Assembly (NCBI GenBank): GCA_958295665.1
Contig: OY282560.1
Coordinates: forward strand, 308,059,236-308,123,235
Length of the DNA: 64,000 nt
Source: Tipula vernalis
Taxonomy: Eukaryota; Arthropoda; Insecta; Diptera; Tipulidae
Direction of reading: 5' to 3'
Shown here: positions 20,661-32,030 of the stretch, one piece after another
Layout of the letters: each line of letters opens with the position of its first letter
Numbering within the stretch: the first letter of the stretch is position 1
Translations under genes and position numbers: made by a program
Notes under the pieces: generated by a model
Database searches by the model: none
Told to the model about the DNA's origin: nothing
Seen by the model: only the letters and a program-made list of their open reading frames with translations

Positions 20661-21992
20661 TAAAGAGCGACATATAGTTGTCGTGACAGAAAACAGTATC
20701 TTGCCAATTGCGCCAATTACATATAGTTGTCGGAATGTAGAAAATGTATGTCATAAAATTGTATCTTGCCAATTGCGACATATAGTTGTCGGTATAAAAC
20801 TGTATGGCATAAAATTGTATCTTGCCAATTACGACATATAGTTGTCGGTATAAAACTGTATGGCATAAAATTGTATCTTGCCAATTACGACATATAGTTG
20901 TCGGTATAAAACTGTATGGCATAAAATTGTATCTTGCCAATTACGACATATAGTTGTCGGTATAAAAATTTGTATGGCATAAAATTGTATCTTGCCAATT
21001 GCGACATAGAGTTGTCGGAATGTAGGAACTGTATAGCATAAAATTGTATCTTGCCAATTACGACATATAGTTGTCGGTATAAAACTGTATGGCATAAAAT
21101 TGTATCTTGCCAATTACGACATATAGTTGTCGGTATAAAACTGTATGGCATAAAATTGTATCTTGCCAATTACGACATATAGTTGTCGGTATAAAACTGT
21201 ATGGCATAAAATTGTATCTTGCCAATTACGACATATAGTTGTCGGTATAAAAATTTGTATGGCATAAAATTGTATCTTGCCAATTGCGACATAGAGTTGT
21301 CGGAATGTAGGAACTGTATAGCATAAAATTGTATCTTGCCAATTACGACATATAGTTGTCGGTATAAAACTGTATGGCATAAAATTGTATCTTGCCAATT
21401 ACGACATATAGTTGTCGGTATAAAAATTTGTATGGCATAAAATTGTATCTTGCCAATTGCGACATAGAGTTGTCGGAATGTAGGAACTGTATAGCATAAA
21501 ATTGTATCTTGCCATTTACGACATATAGTTGTCGGTATAAAACTGTATGGCATAAAATTGTATCTTGCCAATTACGACATATAGTTGTCGGTATAAAACT
21601 GTATGGCATAAAATTGTATCTTGCCAATTACGACATATAGTTGTCGGTATAAAACTGTATGGCATAAAATTGTATCTTGCCAATTACGACATATAGTTGT
21701 CGGTATAAAAATTTGTATGGCATAAAATTGTATCTTGCCAATTGCGACATAGAGTTGTCGGAATGTAGGAACTGTATAGCATAAAATTGTATCTTGCCAA
21801 TTACGACATATAGTTGTCGGTATAAAACTGTATGGCATAAAATTGTATCTTGCCAATTACGACATATAGTTGTCGGTATAAAAACTGTATGGCATAAAAT
21901 TGTATCTTGCCAATTGCGACATATAGTTGTCGGTATAAAAATTTGTATAGCATAAAATTGTATCTTGCCAATTACGACATATAATTGTCGCA
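20661..21992. repeat. 57-bp tandem array, 24 copies, in BEL1 leader
   Basis: The unit is CGACATATAGTTGTCGG followed by a TATAAAACTGTATGGC-type stretch and a TTGTATCTTGCCAATTA-type stretch. Each unit carries CGACA...TGTCG, able to form a 5-bp stem. A CATAGAG variant recurs near 21003, 21288, 21461 and 21745, giving a 285-bp (five-unit) higher-order repeat. Minus-strand open frames here result from the repeat period. Confidence 0.93.
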
Positions 21993-23098
21993 GTAAAGAA
22001 AAATTGTGTAGCGATAAACAAGTACCATCGTGGTTTAGAGGGTTCATGAGGAATGAGTGATTCTTTAACGTAATTAATTAATTATTGCTTATTAGATTAA
22101 TTTTAATTGTTTTGCGCACTTGTTTATATTTATTTAATTTTTTTTTTTGTAAAATAACATGGCCATGAAGCTGCTCACTCTCCCGAAGTGACTCCGATAT
22201 ATCGTGATGGGAAAGTTGGTATAATAAATGAAAAGTTGTGTAGAACGACAGAGATAGTGTCATGAGATATTGGTAGGAGTCTATTAATGTCATGATAGCA
22301 CAGCGAATGAGTAGGTTATATAGTATATAAAAAAAAGGAGAAAAAAAAGTTAGGATTAAAAGAGTTAAACAAGAATAACAATTAATAGGTACACAGGATA
22401 AGGATGATAAGATTTGAAATTTAATTGAAAATTGGCAATACGATAGGAGTGTAGTCAGAAATATAGAACCATTATTAGGGTTTTAAGCTTTATTTTAGAA
22501 AATAATAGAAAGAATATTAAAGGTCGATTGGATTGTTTGACATGAACTGAGATGATTGTATTAAGACAGTTTTGTATTATTAAAATGAATGAAAATTTGT
22601 AAAAGCACATTTGTAAACCACAAGAGCTTTTTTATTACTTTATAGCATCATGCCGAGAATAACGTCGGATCATTTTATGGTGGGATACATCCGAGCGAAA
22701 ATGGAACAGTAGTAACAAAAAAAAAAAAAGAATAAAAATCAATGGAGCAAAGTGGTATAAAAGCATAAGTTGTAAAAAAACAGAGCAATTTAGTAACAAA
22801 GTCAGACAATCTAATCCAATTAGAATTATAGAGTTAAATTAAGCAAATATGAAGTTATGAAATATGAATTAATAAAGAATATAAAATTTAAGTAATAAGG
22901 AGAATTTTAAGTCTTTTAATTGTAAAGAGATCATTAAGTTGTTAGAAAGAATTAGTTAATAGTTAAGATCAAATGGTTCTATATTTCGCTGTTTAGGTTA
23001 TGTAGGGGCCAAGCTTGGGGCCAAGATAAGTTGATAAGTTGATTTGGGAATACGTTTATTAATTTATTATTTGAGTTATCTATACAGATTAAGTCATC
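21993..23098 (+). other. BEL1 leader up to gag
   Basis: AT-rich and non-coding. Nothing more specific is seen. Confidence 0.5.
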
Positions 23099-24581
23099 AT
23101 GGAATTTGAGAAAGAATATCAGCCAGAGAATTGGGTAATGGGCGATGAAGGTAACAATCAGAGTGGTAAATGTGATCAAGGTTTACCAAATATGGGAAAT
23201 CAATGATTGTTTGCTGTCCGAGAACAGCATCTAGACTCGTTACAACAATTTTTTGCTGAAATAACAGACAAAAAATATTTCAATAAATTGACAGAGTCAG
23301 AAGACTCCGGCGACATTTTGAGCTGTTCGAGGGGGCAGATGTGCAGTATCGTCAAAATAATATTTTGGTTACCAACAATGCGTACATTCTTAATGAAAAA
23401 CAATTTATGTCAACCATGAGTAAAATTCAGGACAGACTGAATAAAAAGAGTAAAAAAGAGCAAAGTTGTAGTTCATCAAATTCAACCGACATTGGAAATC
23501 GGGTACCAACGGTGATTAAGGTAGAAAACATGCAACCGCCACAAATTGGACAATTTAATGGCAAGCCGGCGGATTGGCCAGCGTTTCGAGATTTATTTTT
23601 AGCTGAGGTTCACGCTAAAGAATACGACCCGGTTACCAAACTACTGTATTTACAAAAAGCTTGTGTTGGGAAAGTTGCTATAACGTTAGGTCCGTGGCAA
23701 CCTACACGTGACAACTATAAGTCAGCATGGGAAATGTTGATGAATGCATATGACGACAATTATCATGTTATTCATGGTATTCTAGGAAGAATGCACGGAG
23801 TAAAAAAGCAAGAACATGAGAGTTATGAAACATTACGAACAATATTGGATTAACTAAACAGTGGAACACGTCAATTAGACACTATTGCATCACAGGCTCA
23901 GTTGTGGGATCAAATCTGGATTCATCATGCGAAACAACGTTTACCCAAATCTACATTGGATTCTTGGGAACAACAACGAAATCGGGATGGACCAGGTAAT
24001 TTGCCAACGCTTGAGCAATTCAAACAATTTTTGAATATCAAGTCAAAGGGGCGACGCGAATTTGAAGAAGATGATCTGATAGTTCAGCAAAGTAGTACGG
24101 GGAAATTAAGAAATGAGCAAGTTAGTAATCAAGACAACCGTTATAAACCATACAACAAATTTCAACGGCCGTATACAAATATTATAGGCAGCAATTTAAT
24201 AAAAATAATAATATCAATAAATATGATTCATCCAAAAAATGGGATAGGCCAAAGGCATTAGGTGATCCCGATCGTTGTGTTATAAAGGAATGTATGGTAA
24301 GACACCAGATAGACAAATGTGAAATGTTTAGAGGAATGGAATTGAAGAATCGTTGGACAATAGTATATCAAAATCATTTATGCAAGTGTTGTTTGAAGGC
24401 AGGCCATTCTGCCATAAAATGTGTGCAAGATGGTTGTACTCTTTGCCCAGAAGCAACAACAAAACATCATGTTCAATTGTGCTATAAGGCAAGGCACAAT
24501 ATTAGGTCAGAAGATTATAAAAAAACAAGAACCACAAAACAAACAATAACAATTAATACAATCCAAGACCTCGGAGAATAA
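23099..24581 (+). pseudogene. gag: BEL1 gag remnant
   Basis: The first ATG (23099) frame stops at about 23206. Coding then continues through shifted frames: 23207-23340, 23341-23853 (stop TAA), 23902-24261 and 24294-24581. The 23341 frame has the DUF1759-type capsid region (PPQIGQFNGKPADWPAFRDLF). The last frame has a zinc knuckle (CKCCLKAGHSAIKC) followed by a Cys/His segment. There are at least two stops and two frameshifts, so it is not functional. Confidence 0.85.
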
Positions 24582-24619
24582 AACACAATCAATGTACCAC
24601 GTTATAAATTTACAACCAT

Positions 24620-27600
24620 ATTCTGTTTTAGCAACAGCCTCGTTTGAAAATTGGTACTCAGTTATCACGACCAATAAGAGTAATTTGTGACTCTGGTGCT
24701 CAAACCAATGTAATCCTGGATCACATCATAAAAGAATTTAAATTAATTAGATCAGCGACCACGACTTATATTAAAGGAGTGGGCGGAAAATTGGCCAAAA
24801 CCAAAGGGGAAGTAGAACTAGAGCTATGGCACAACCAATGGGATAAGTTAATTACCAGAGCAAAGTTTGTAGTACTCTTAGACTCAATTCCTGATCACCC
24901 GCAAAGGTCATTTCAACCTAGGCAATTTGGGAATATTTCGGAAAATGACCTAGCTGATCAACGATATTTTGAAAAGAATTGTGTTGAAGGAATAATAGGT
25001 GTTGGAGTATTGGCCAAACATATCAATGAAGGGATATTAAGAAATTCAGCGGGATTACTAGCGCAAACGGCAAAATACATCATTTGGATGGATTATTTCT
25101 GGCGAAGAATATTTTTCAAAAAAAGAGAAGAATACCTATAATATAGGTGTAATAGTAAAAGATGAACTTAATTCATTGATTCAAAGGTTATGGGAAATCG
25201 AGGAAACAAATGAAAAAGTATTATCGGATGAAGATCAATATTGTGAAGATATTTTTAAAAGCACAGTGGTAAAAACAGGTAATCGATACAGTGTTATGAT
25301 ACCATTGAAACCTGACGTGGAATTAGGAAGTTCAAGAGCTATGGCATTGAGGCGTTTTTATTGTCAGGAAAACAAATTTAAGCGAGACCCAATATTTAAA
25401 AATATGTATGTTGAATTTATGACAGAGTATGAATGATTAGGACATATGCGACAAGCAACTACCCTAAATACAGAGGAATTGCATAATTACATACCTCATC
25501 AGGCTGTGTCAGTCGACCGCAAATTTAGAGTTGTGTTTGATGGGTCGGCGAAAACTACCAATGGGAAATCATTAAACGAAGTACAATATAAGGGACCACG
25601 ATTGCAAAAGGATTTGTTGGATATTATCATGAAATTTCGGACAGGTAGGATTGCTATCTCTGCGGATATTTGTAAGATGTTTCGTCAGGTGGAAATACAA
25701 CCAGTTCACTGGAATTTACAAAGGATTTTATGGAGACCCGATCCAGAAGAGCCAATTCGTGATTATTGGCTAACAGTAGTGACGTATGGTTTAGCATCAT
25801 CACCTTATTTAGCAGTAAAATCGTTAATTCAATGTGCCGAGGACAATGATCAAAAAATGCCGATAGCAGCTCAAGTTGTGAGAAACGACTTTTATATGGA
25901 TGATATGCTAACATCAGTGGATTCAGAATCCCAGGCTATAAATTTAAAGGCAGAAATTGTTCAGCTACTAAAACAAGGTAGGTTCGAATTAGCAAAATGG
26001 CGATCAAATTGTTTGGAAATAATGGAAAATGAGATGACAGCAAAGATTGTAGAATTACAGAACAATACTAGCATACTAGGACTATTATGGGATTTTCTAG
26101 AAGATGAATTCCAATTTCAAGTAAAAAACCGAAAGCAACCTGAAATTATAAATAAACGTTTTATTGCGAGTGAAGCAGCGAGAATTTTTGACCCCCAAGG
26201 GTGGGAATCTCCAATTACCATAAGAGCAAAGTTGTTTATTCAAGAACTATGGCGTCAAGGTAATGGCTGGGATGAACCAGTATCGTTATCTATACAACAA
26301 GAATGGAAACAGTTTTATGAAGAATTAAAGAGTATTAATAAAATAAGGATTCCAAGATGGATGAACACATTAGGTAGTTCAAGTAATCAAAAAGTTCAAA
26401 TTCACATTTTTGCTGATGCTTCCATTAAAGCGTATGGGGTTGCAGTATATGTACGAGTATATATCAACGACTCCTGGTGTGCTAGACTATTATGTTCCAG
26501 AAGTAGGGTAGCACCGATTAAGGTCATTACAATACCAAGGTTGGAATTATGTGCGGTGGAGCTAAGTTGTAAATTGATACCTAAGATCAAAGGAATACCA
26601 ATGTTTGAGACGACACCAATTTACATTTGGTCAGATTCAGAAATAGTATTGCATTGGTTGAGAAAACCCATAAATGAATTAAAACCGTTTGTTGCAAATC
26701 GAGTTAATAAAATACTAAAAGAGTCAACGCTCGAGCAATTTCGTCACATCAAATCCGAACAAAATCCAGCGGATCTAATATCTCGTGGGATAAAGGCTGA
26801 AAAATTGTTGAACAATGGTGGCAAGGACCAGAAATGATGAAGGATTTTATCGAAGAGTGGCCAATGTGGATTCCGAAGGAAAAAAATAGTGAAATTAAAA
26901 AACAAATTAAGATGGAATGTAAGGAACCAAGAACCAGGTTTGAAAATATTTTACTAACCACGATTGGGAAGGAGAACGAAGAAATGAATTTAATGGAAAA
27001 ATTATCATCACATGTGAATTTGTCGTATAACGGCATATGTTATACGATTTAGTAGAGCTTGCTTTCAAAAAATACACAACCGAAAAATTAAAAACAATAT
27101 GAAGAGCCAAAATAGATTGTGGGATAATCATCCATTTTTAGAGAAAAGTAAGAGCGACGTTGTGATCACTACAGGGAGGAATATGAAGGTTTCTGTTCCA
27201 AAATTAACAATTGACGAAATTGATGACGCATTGAATTACTGGTTGGTAACTGAACAGAAACAGCTATTTCCAAATGAATATAAGGCAATACTTAATAAGA
27301 CAGGACTGGCGAGATCCAGTCGTCTTTGGATGTTAACACCGTGGATGGATGAGAAAGGACTGCTGAGAATAACTGGACGACTGGATAATGCGCAGTTACC
27401 ATTAGCTCAAAGAAAACCGATTATATTAGATCGTAAAGGAACATTGGCTAGGAAAATTGCCATAAAGGCTCATGAAGATTTGTGCCATGGTGGAGTGCAA
27501 CTTTGTACACAGTATTTAAGGAACAAATATTGGATCCTGCGGAGTCGCATTTTATTGCGTAGCATAGTTCATCATTGTGTAACGTGTTGCCGGTACAGGC

Positions 27601-28560
27601 AGGAAGCTGCCCAACAGTTGATGGCAAATTTGCCAGCTTATCGACTAAAACCAACACCGGCATTTTATCATTGTGGAATTGATTATGCTGGTCCAGTCCA
27701 ATTAAAACAGGGTCGTAATGTAACCATAAAGGGTTACATTGCTGTGTTTGTTTGCATGGTATATAAGGCGGTTCATTTGGAGCTGGTTGGTAGTTTGGAC
27801 GCCGAATCATTCATTGCGGCTCTAACAAGGTTTGTGAATTTGCGAGCCGGAGCTGTGTATCATATATATAGTGACAACGGTCGTAACTTTATTGGAGCTG
27901 ATCAGATTTGTTGTGAAGCAATGGAGCTATGGCAAAATTCATCCGTAATGAACTACCTTCAATCCCATTCAATCGAATGGCATTTTAATACACCAAATGC
28001 CCCGCATCAGGGGGGTTTATGGGAAGCAACGGTAAAATCAGTAAAACATCATCTAAAGCGAGTAACTGGAGCGCAGTTGTATACATTCGAAGAATTAGCT
28101 ACATTGTTGGCAAAGATAGCAGCATGTTTAAATTCGAGACCATTGACACCAATAAGCAATGATCCGACGGATTTATCAACATTATCACCAGGATATTTTA
28201 TAACTGGTCAACCGATTTTGACTCCGTATGAAGCATTATTGGCGGAGGTACCAGCCAATCGGCTATCTGCGTGGCAGAAGATACAAAAATTGCAACAAGA
28301 ATTTTGGGTTAGATGGTCACAAGAATATATAAATGAGCAGCAGCGTCGTAACAAGTGGGCTTCAGAAGATCGATCGCTAAAAATTGGAGATTTAGTATTT
28401 GTCAAAGATGAAATTACACCACCTAGTCAGTGGATGATTGGCGAGAATTATTGAAGTATTTACAGGGCGAGATGGGAGAGTGAGAACATGTAAGGTGAAA
28501 ACAGAGAAAAACAGTTTGGTGCGTCCAATCACCAAATTGTGCTTATTGCCAATAGAATAG
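24620..28560 (+). pseudogene. pol: BEL1 pol remnant (protease, RT, RNase H, integrase)
   Basis: In order: protease with CDSGAQTN (24644-25141 frame); linker and RT (25176-26837) broken by a TGA at about 25434; RT with DGSAKTTNGKSLNE and YMDD; RNase H with FADASIKAYG and SDSEIVLHWL; a frameshift at about 26810-26835; integrase (27099-28454) with the zinc H/C residues and DDE positions in GIDYAG, YSDNGRNF and GGLWEAT. A last frameshift at about 28440 displaces the C-terminal tail, which stays readable to the TAG at 28560. Catalytic residues are kept although the frame is not. Confidence 0.88.
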
Positions 28561-28723
28561 AACGTAACAACATCCGATGCTGGTTTTCCTTAGGTTTTTA
28601 ATGAAGTTTTCCTAAGGTTTTCCCAGTGTCCTAGAGCGAATGCTGGATGTTAGTTTTGAAAATTTATATTACGACAAGGTGGAGAATAAGTACAACCTAC
28701 ATCATTCCCGGAGGGCTCCAGGA

Positions 28724-28994
28724 TGTTACGGCTACCGTAATGAATATCAACCTAAAAGCATTTTTGTATTTTGAATTTATATTTTATTATTGTTAACGTA
28801 AATCTAGTATACCGAATTAATACACTGTAAAATATTATATGAAAAGGAAAACATCACGTAAAGAAATGCACCTAATAGATGCACATATAAAGAGAATAAA
28901 CGAAAATGAGTCAGTCGAATTTTAACCACGAAACGATAGAATTGTTTTATTTATAACGTGAAGGGTCATAATATATACGTAGGAAGCGTGTTCA
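28724..28994 (+). repeat. BEL1 3' LTR (271 bp)
   Basis: Matches 10488-10790 apart from the internal duplication there. A purine-rich tract (GGAGGGCTCCAGGA) precedes it. It is followed by target copy AATAT. Confidence 0.92.
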
Positions 28995-28999
28995 AATAT

Positions 29000-29112
29000 A
29001 ATAAAATAAATCAATGTGAAGCATTGTTAAGATTAATTGGCTTACATTTAGAACATCATAGTAATGTTTGAATTGAGGAAGCATTGGTGGCATTTTATAC
29101 GTTTATACGACA
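29000..29112 (-). repeat. element X 3' LTR, piece 3
   Basis: Matches 63770-63882. It ends at ACGACA, followed by the polypurine tract of X (GGGGGGAGA on the minus strand). Confidence 0.9.
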
Positions 29113-29412
29113 TCTCCCCCCAAAAGAAAAGATAAATCGAAAATATATCTTTGGATATTCTTATATAAGATAAAATATCACCAAGGCTTGAACAATCTGC
29201 AATCTTACAACTAAATTAACAATTATAGAACATGGTTTAATTCATTATACTATATAATCATTAAGTTTTAAAGAAATTCATTTTTATTTGTTTACATTCA
29301 AAATTATTTAATAATGTATAATATATATACACATAATTTATAATTTATAGAAAGTAATTAAAGTAATAAAAAGTAGTAATTTTCAATAAATTATAAGTTT
29401 CATTTTCAATGC
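29113..29412 (-). other. element X 3' untranslated region and polypurine tract
   Basis: Lies between the pol stop of X and its 3' LTR. AT-rich, no coding sequence. The polypurine tract is at 29113-29121. Confidence 0.7.
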
Positions 29413-29830
29413 TTAATTTTCCCTTTGATTAAATGCCTTCAGGCGATTATTATGAACGGTCTTGAATTTTCTTCCAATAATTATTGAAGTATTCTGCTTT
29501 GATATTATCTTATTAACCTTGTAAGGACCTAGCCAAAGTGGTGATAGTTTATTTGGCCTAGCATCGTTTTTCAATAGTACATATTCACCAGGGTTAAATT
29601 CTATTGATTGCGAATTTTTATCATAACGTTCCTTTGATCGAAATTTTGAATTCAATATATTTTCTCGCGCAAATTGAAATGACTGTTGCATACGATATCT
29701 TAGATCAGTCACATAATCGTCATAATTATTAACAATATCAGGTTCAGCTTGAAACGAATGGGGAATTACTGGTTTGTTACCAAAAACTAATTCATAAGGC
29801 ATGTAAGAAGAACTAGAATGAGGGGTGCTG
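29413..29830 (-). pseudogene. pol: element X integrase, C-terminal piece
   Basis: An open frame of 129 aa from the Met (29802), plus about nine codons before it, is the end of a Gypsy integrase. It has YELVFGNKP, then an Arg/Lys-rich helix, then the GPYKV-type strand pattern of the C-terminal domain. It is cut at 29830 by the 27-kb element. The other side resumes at 56831, and the two halves are in the same frame once one CTG target copy is removed. Confidence 0.88.
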
Positions 29831-30175
29831 GGGCCCTATTATGAAATTTTCGATAGCGTTTTTTTTTCGATAGTATCGAAAATGATGTCTGTGAAGCTGG
29901 CACGAAAAGTTAGCACGTAAAACGCAATGGCAACACTTTTAGTACAAACAAATCAAAGACACATTTGTACTAAAAAGTTAGCACGAAAAATGTAATATTC
30001 GATAGCCCGGAATAAAGTTAGCAAGAAAAAAGAGAAAATCAAAGAATAACAAAAATGCAGTTGGAATATTCATATTTACTTGTGTCTAAAGAGTTGAAAA
30101 CAAGAAAAGTTAGCACGAAAAATAATAAAACCAGCTCTTTTGTTTTCTTGTACCGATAATTAGAATACCCTAATA
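29831..30175. repeat. left terminal region of the 27-kb element
   Basis: After the terminal repeat come TCGATAGTATCGAAAA and at least four copies of AAAGTTAGCACGAAAA or close variants (about 29911-30121). These look like subterminal binding motifs. The same phrases occur inverted at about 47013-47040. Confidence 0.7.
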
Positions 30176-32020
30176 GACCCTTCCTCACATTTGTCGGACA
30201 TGAATTTAATTTTCAATTAAAGAAGAATCATTAACGAGTTATTTGAGTAAATTTTGTAAATTTTGTATGGTTAGGATGAGAGTACTAACGGTCCGTGCTG
30301 GACCCTTCCTCACATTTGTCGGACATGAATTTAATTTTCAATTAAAGTAGAATCATTAACGAGTTATTTGATTAAATTTTGTAAATTTTGTATGGCTAGG
30401 AAGAGGGTACTAACGATCCGTGCTGGACCCTTCCTCACATTTGTTGGACCCGAATTTAATTTTCAATTAAAGTAGAATCATTAGCGAGCTATTTGAGTAA
30501 ATTTTGTAAATTTTGTATGGTTAGGATGAGAGTACTAACGGTCCGTGTTGGACCCTTCCTCACATTTGTCGGACATGAATTTAATTTTTAATTAAAGTAG
30601 AATCATTAACGAGTTATTTGAGTAAATTTTGTAAATTTTGTATGGTTAGGAAGAGAGTACTAACGATCCGTGCTGGACCCTTCCTCACATTTGTCGGACA
30701 TGAATTTAATTTTGAATTAAAGTAGAATCATTATCGAGTTATTTGAGTAAATTTTGTAAATTTTGTATGGTTAGGAAGAGAGTACTAACGCTCCGTGCTG
30801 GACCCTTCCTCACATTTGTCGGACATGAATTTAATTTTCAATTAAAGTAGAATCATTAACGAGTTATTTAAATAAATTTGGTAAATTTTGTATGGTTAGG
30901 AAGAGAGTACTAACGATCCGTGCTGGACCCTTCCTCACATTTGTTGGTCCCGAATTTAATTTTCAATTAAAGTAGAATCATTAGCGGGCTATTTGAGTAA
31001 ATTTTGTAAATTTTGTATGGTTAGGAAGAGAGTACTAACGGTCCGTGCTGGACCCTTCCTCACATTTGTCGGACATGAATTTAATTTTCAATTAAAGTAG
31101 AATCATTACCGAGTTATTTGAGTAAATTTTGTAAATTTTGTATGGTTAGGAAGAGAGTACTAACGGTCCGTGTTGGACCCTTCCTCACATTTGTCGGACA
31201 TGAATTTAATTTTTAATTAAAGTAGAATCATTAACGAGTTATTTGAGTAAATTTTGTAAATTTTGTATAGTTAGGAAGAGAGTACTAACGATCCGTGCTG
31301 GACCCTTCCTCACATTTGTCGGACATGAATTTAATTTTCAATTAAAGTAGAATCATTATCGAGTTATTTGAGTAAATTTTGTAAATTTTGTATGGTTAGG
31401 AAGAGAGTACTAACGATCCGTGCTGGACCCTTCCTCACATTTGTCGGACATGAATTTAATTTTCAATTAAAGTAGAATCATTATCGAGTTATTTGAGTAA
31501 ATTTTGTAAATTTTGTATGGTTAGGATGAGAGTACTAACGGTCCGTGCTGGACCCTTCCTCACATTTGTTGGACATGAATTTAATTTTCAATTAAAGTAG
31601 AATCATTAGCGAGTTATTTGAGTAAATTTTGTAAATTTTGTATGGTTAGGAAGAGAGTACTAATGCTCCATGCTGGACCCTTCCTCACATTTGTCGGACA
31701 TGAATTTAATTTTCAATTAAAATAGAATCATTAACGAGCTATTTGAGAAAGTTTTGTAAATTTTGTATGGTTAGGAAGAGAGTACTAACGATCCGTGCTG
31801 GACCCTTCCTCACATTTGTCAGACATGAATTTAATTTTCAATTAAAGTAGAATCATTACCGAGTTATTTGAGTAAATTTTGTAAATTTTGTATGGTTAGG
31901 AAGAGAGTACTAACGATCCGTGCTGGACCCTTCCTCACATTTGTCGGACGCGAATTTAATTTTCAATTAAAGTATAATCATTAACGAGTTATTTGAGTAA
32001 ATTTTGTAAATTTTGTATGG
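30176..32020 (+). repeat. 125-bp satellite, forward block (about 15 copies)
   Basis: The unit begins GACCCTTCCTCACATTTGTC and repeats every 125 bases (30176, 30301, 30426, 30551...). Copies differ by a few substitutions. No open frame of note. Confidence 0.97.
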
Positions 32021-32030
32021 AATTTTGTAT

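Larger units (their letters stand above)
10488..28994 (+). mobile_element. BEL1: decayed BEL/Pao LTR retrotransposon carrying two DNA transposons
   Basis: The LTRs 10488-10790 and 28724-28994 begin TGTTACGG and end TTCA. The 5-bp duplication AATAT flanks the element (10483-10487 and 28995-28999). The primer-binding site TGGTGCCGAAA is at 10791 and a purine-rich tract lies just before 28724. gag and pol (23099-28560) are broken by several stops and frameshifts. The long leader is expanded by a hAT element, a CACTA-like element and a tandem array. Confidence 0.92.

Noticed and set aside
20641..22047. Many minus-strand ORFs of about 94-139 aa with MARYNFMPYS repeats
   Set aside because: Produced by the 57-bp array, whose unit contains no stop in that frame; same peptide in every unit and no gene context.
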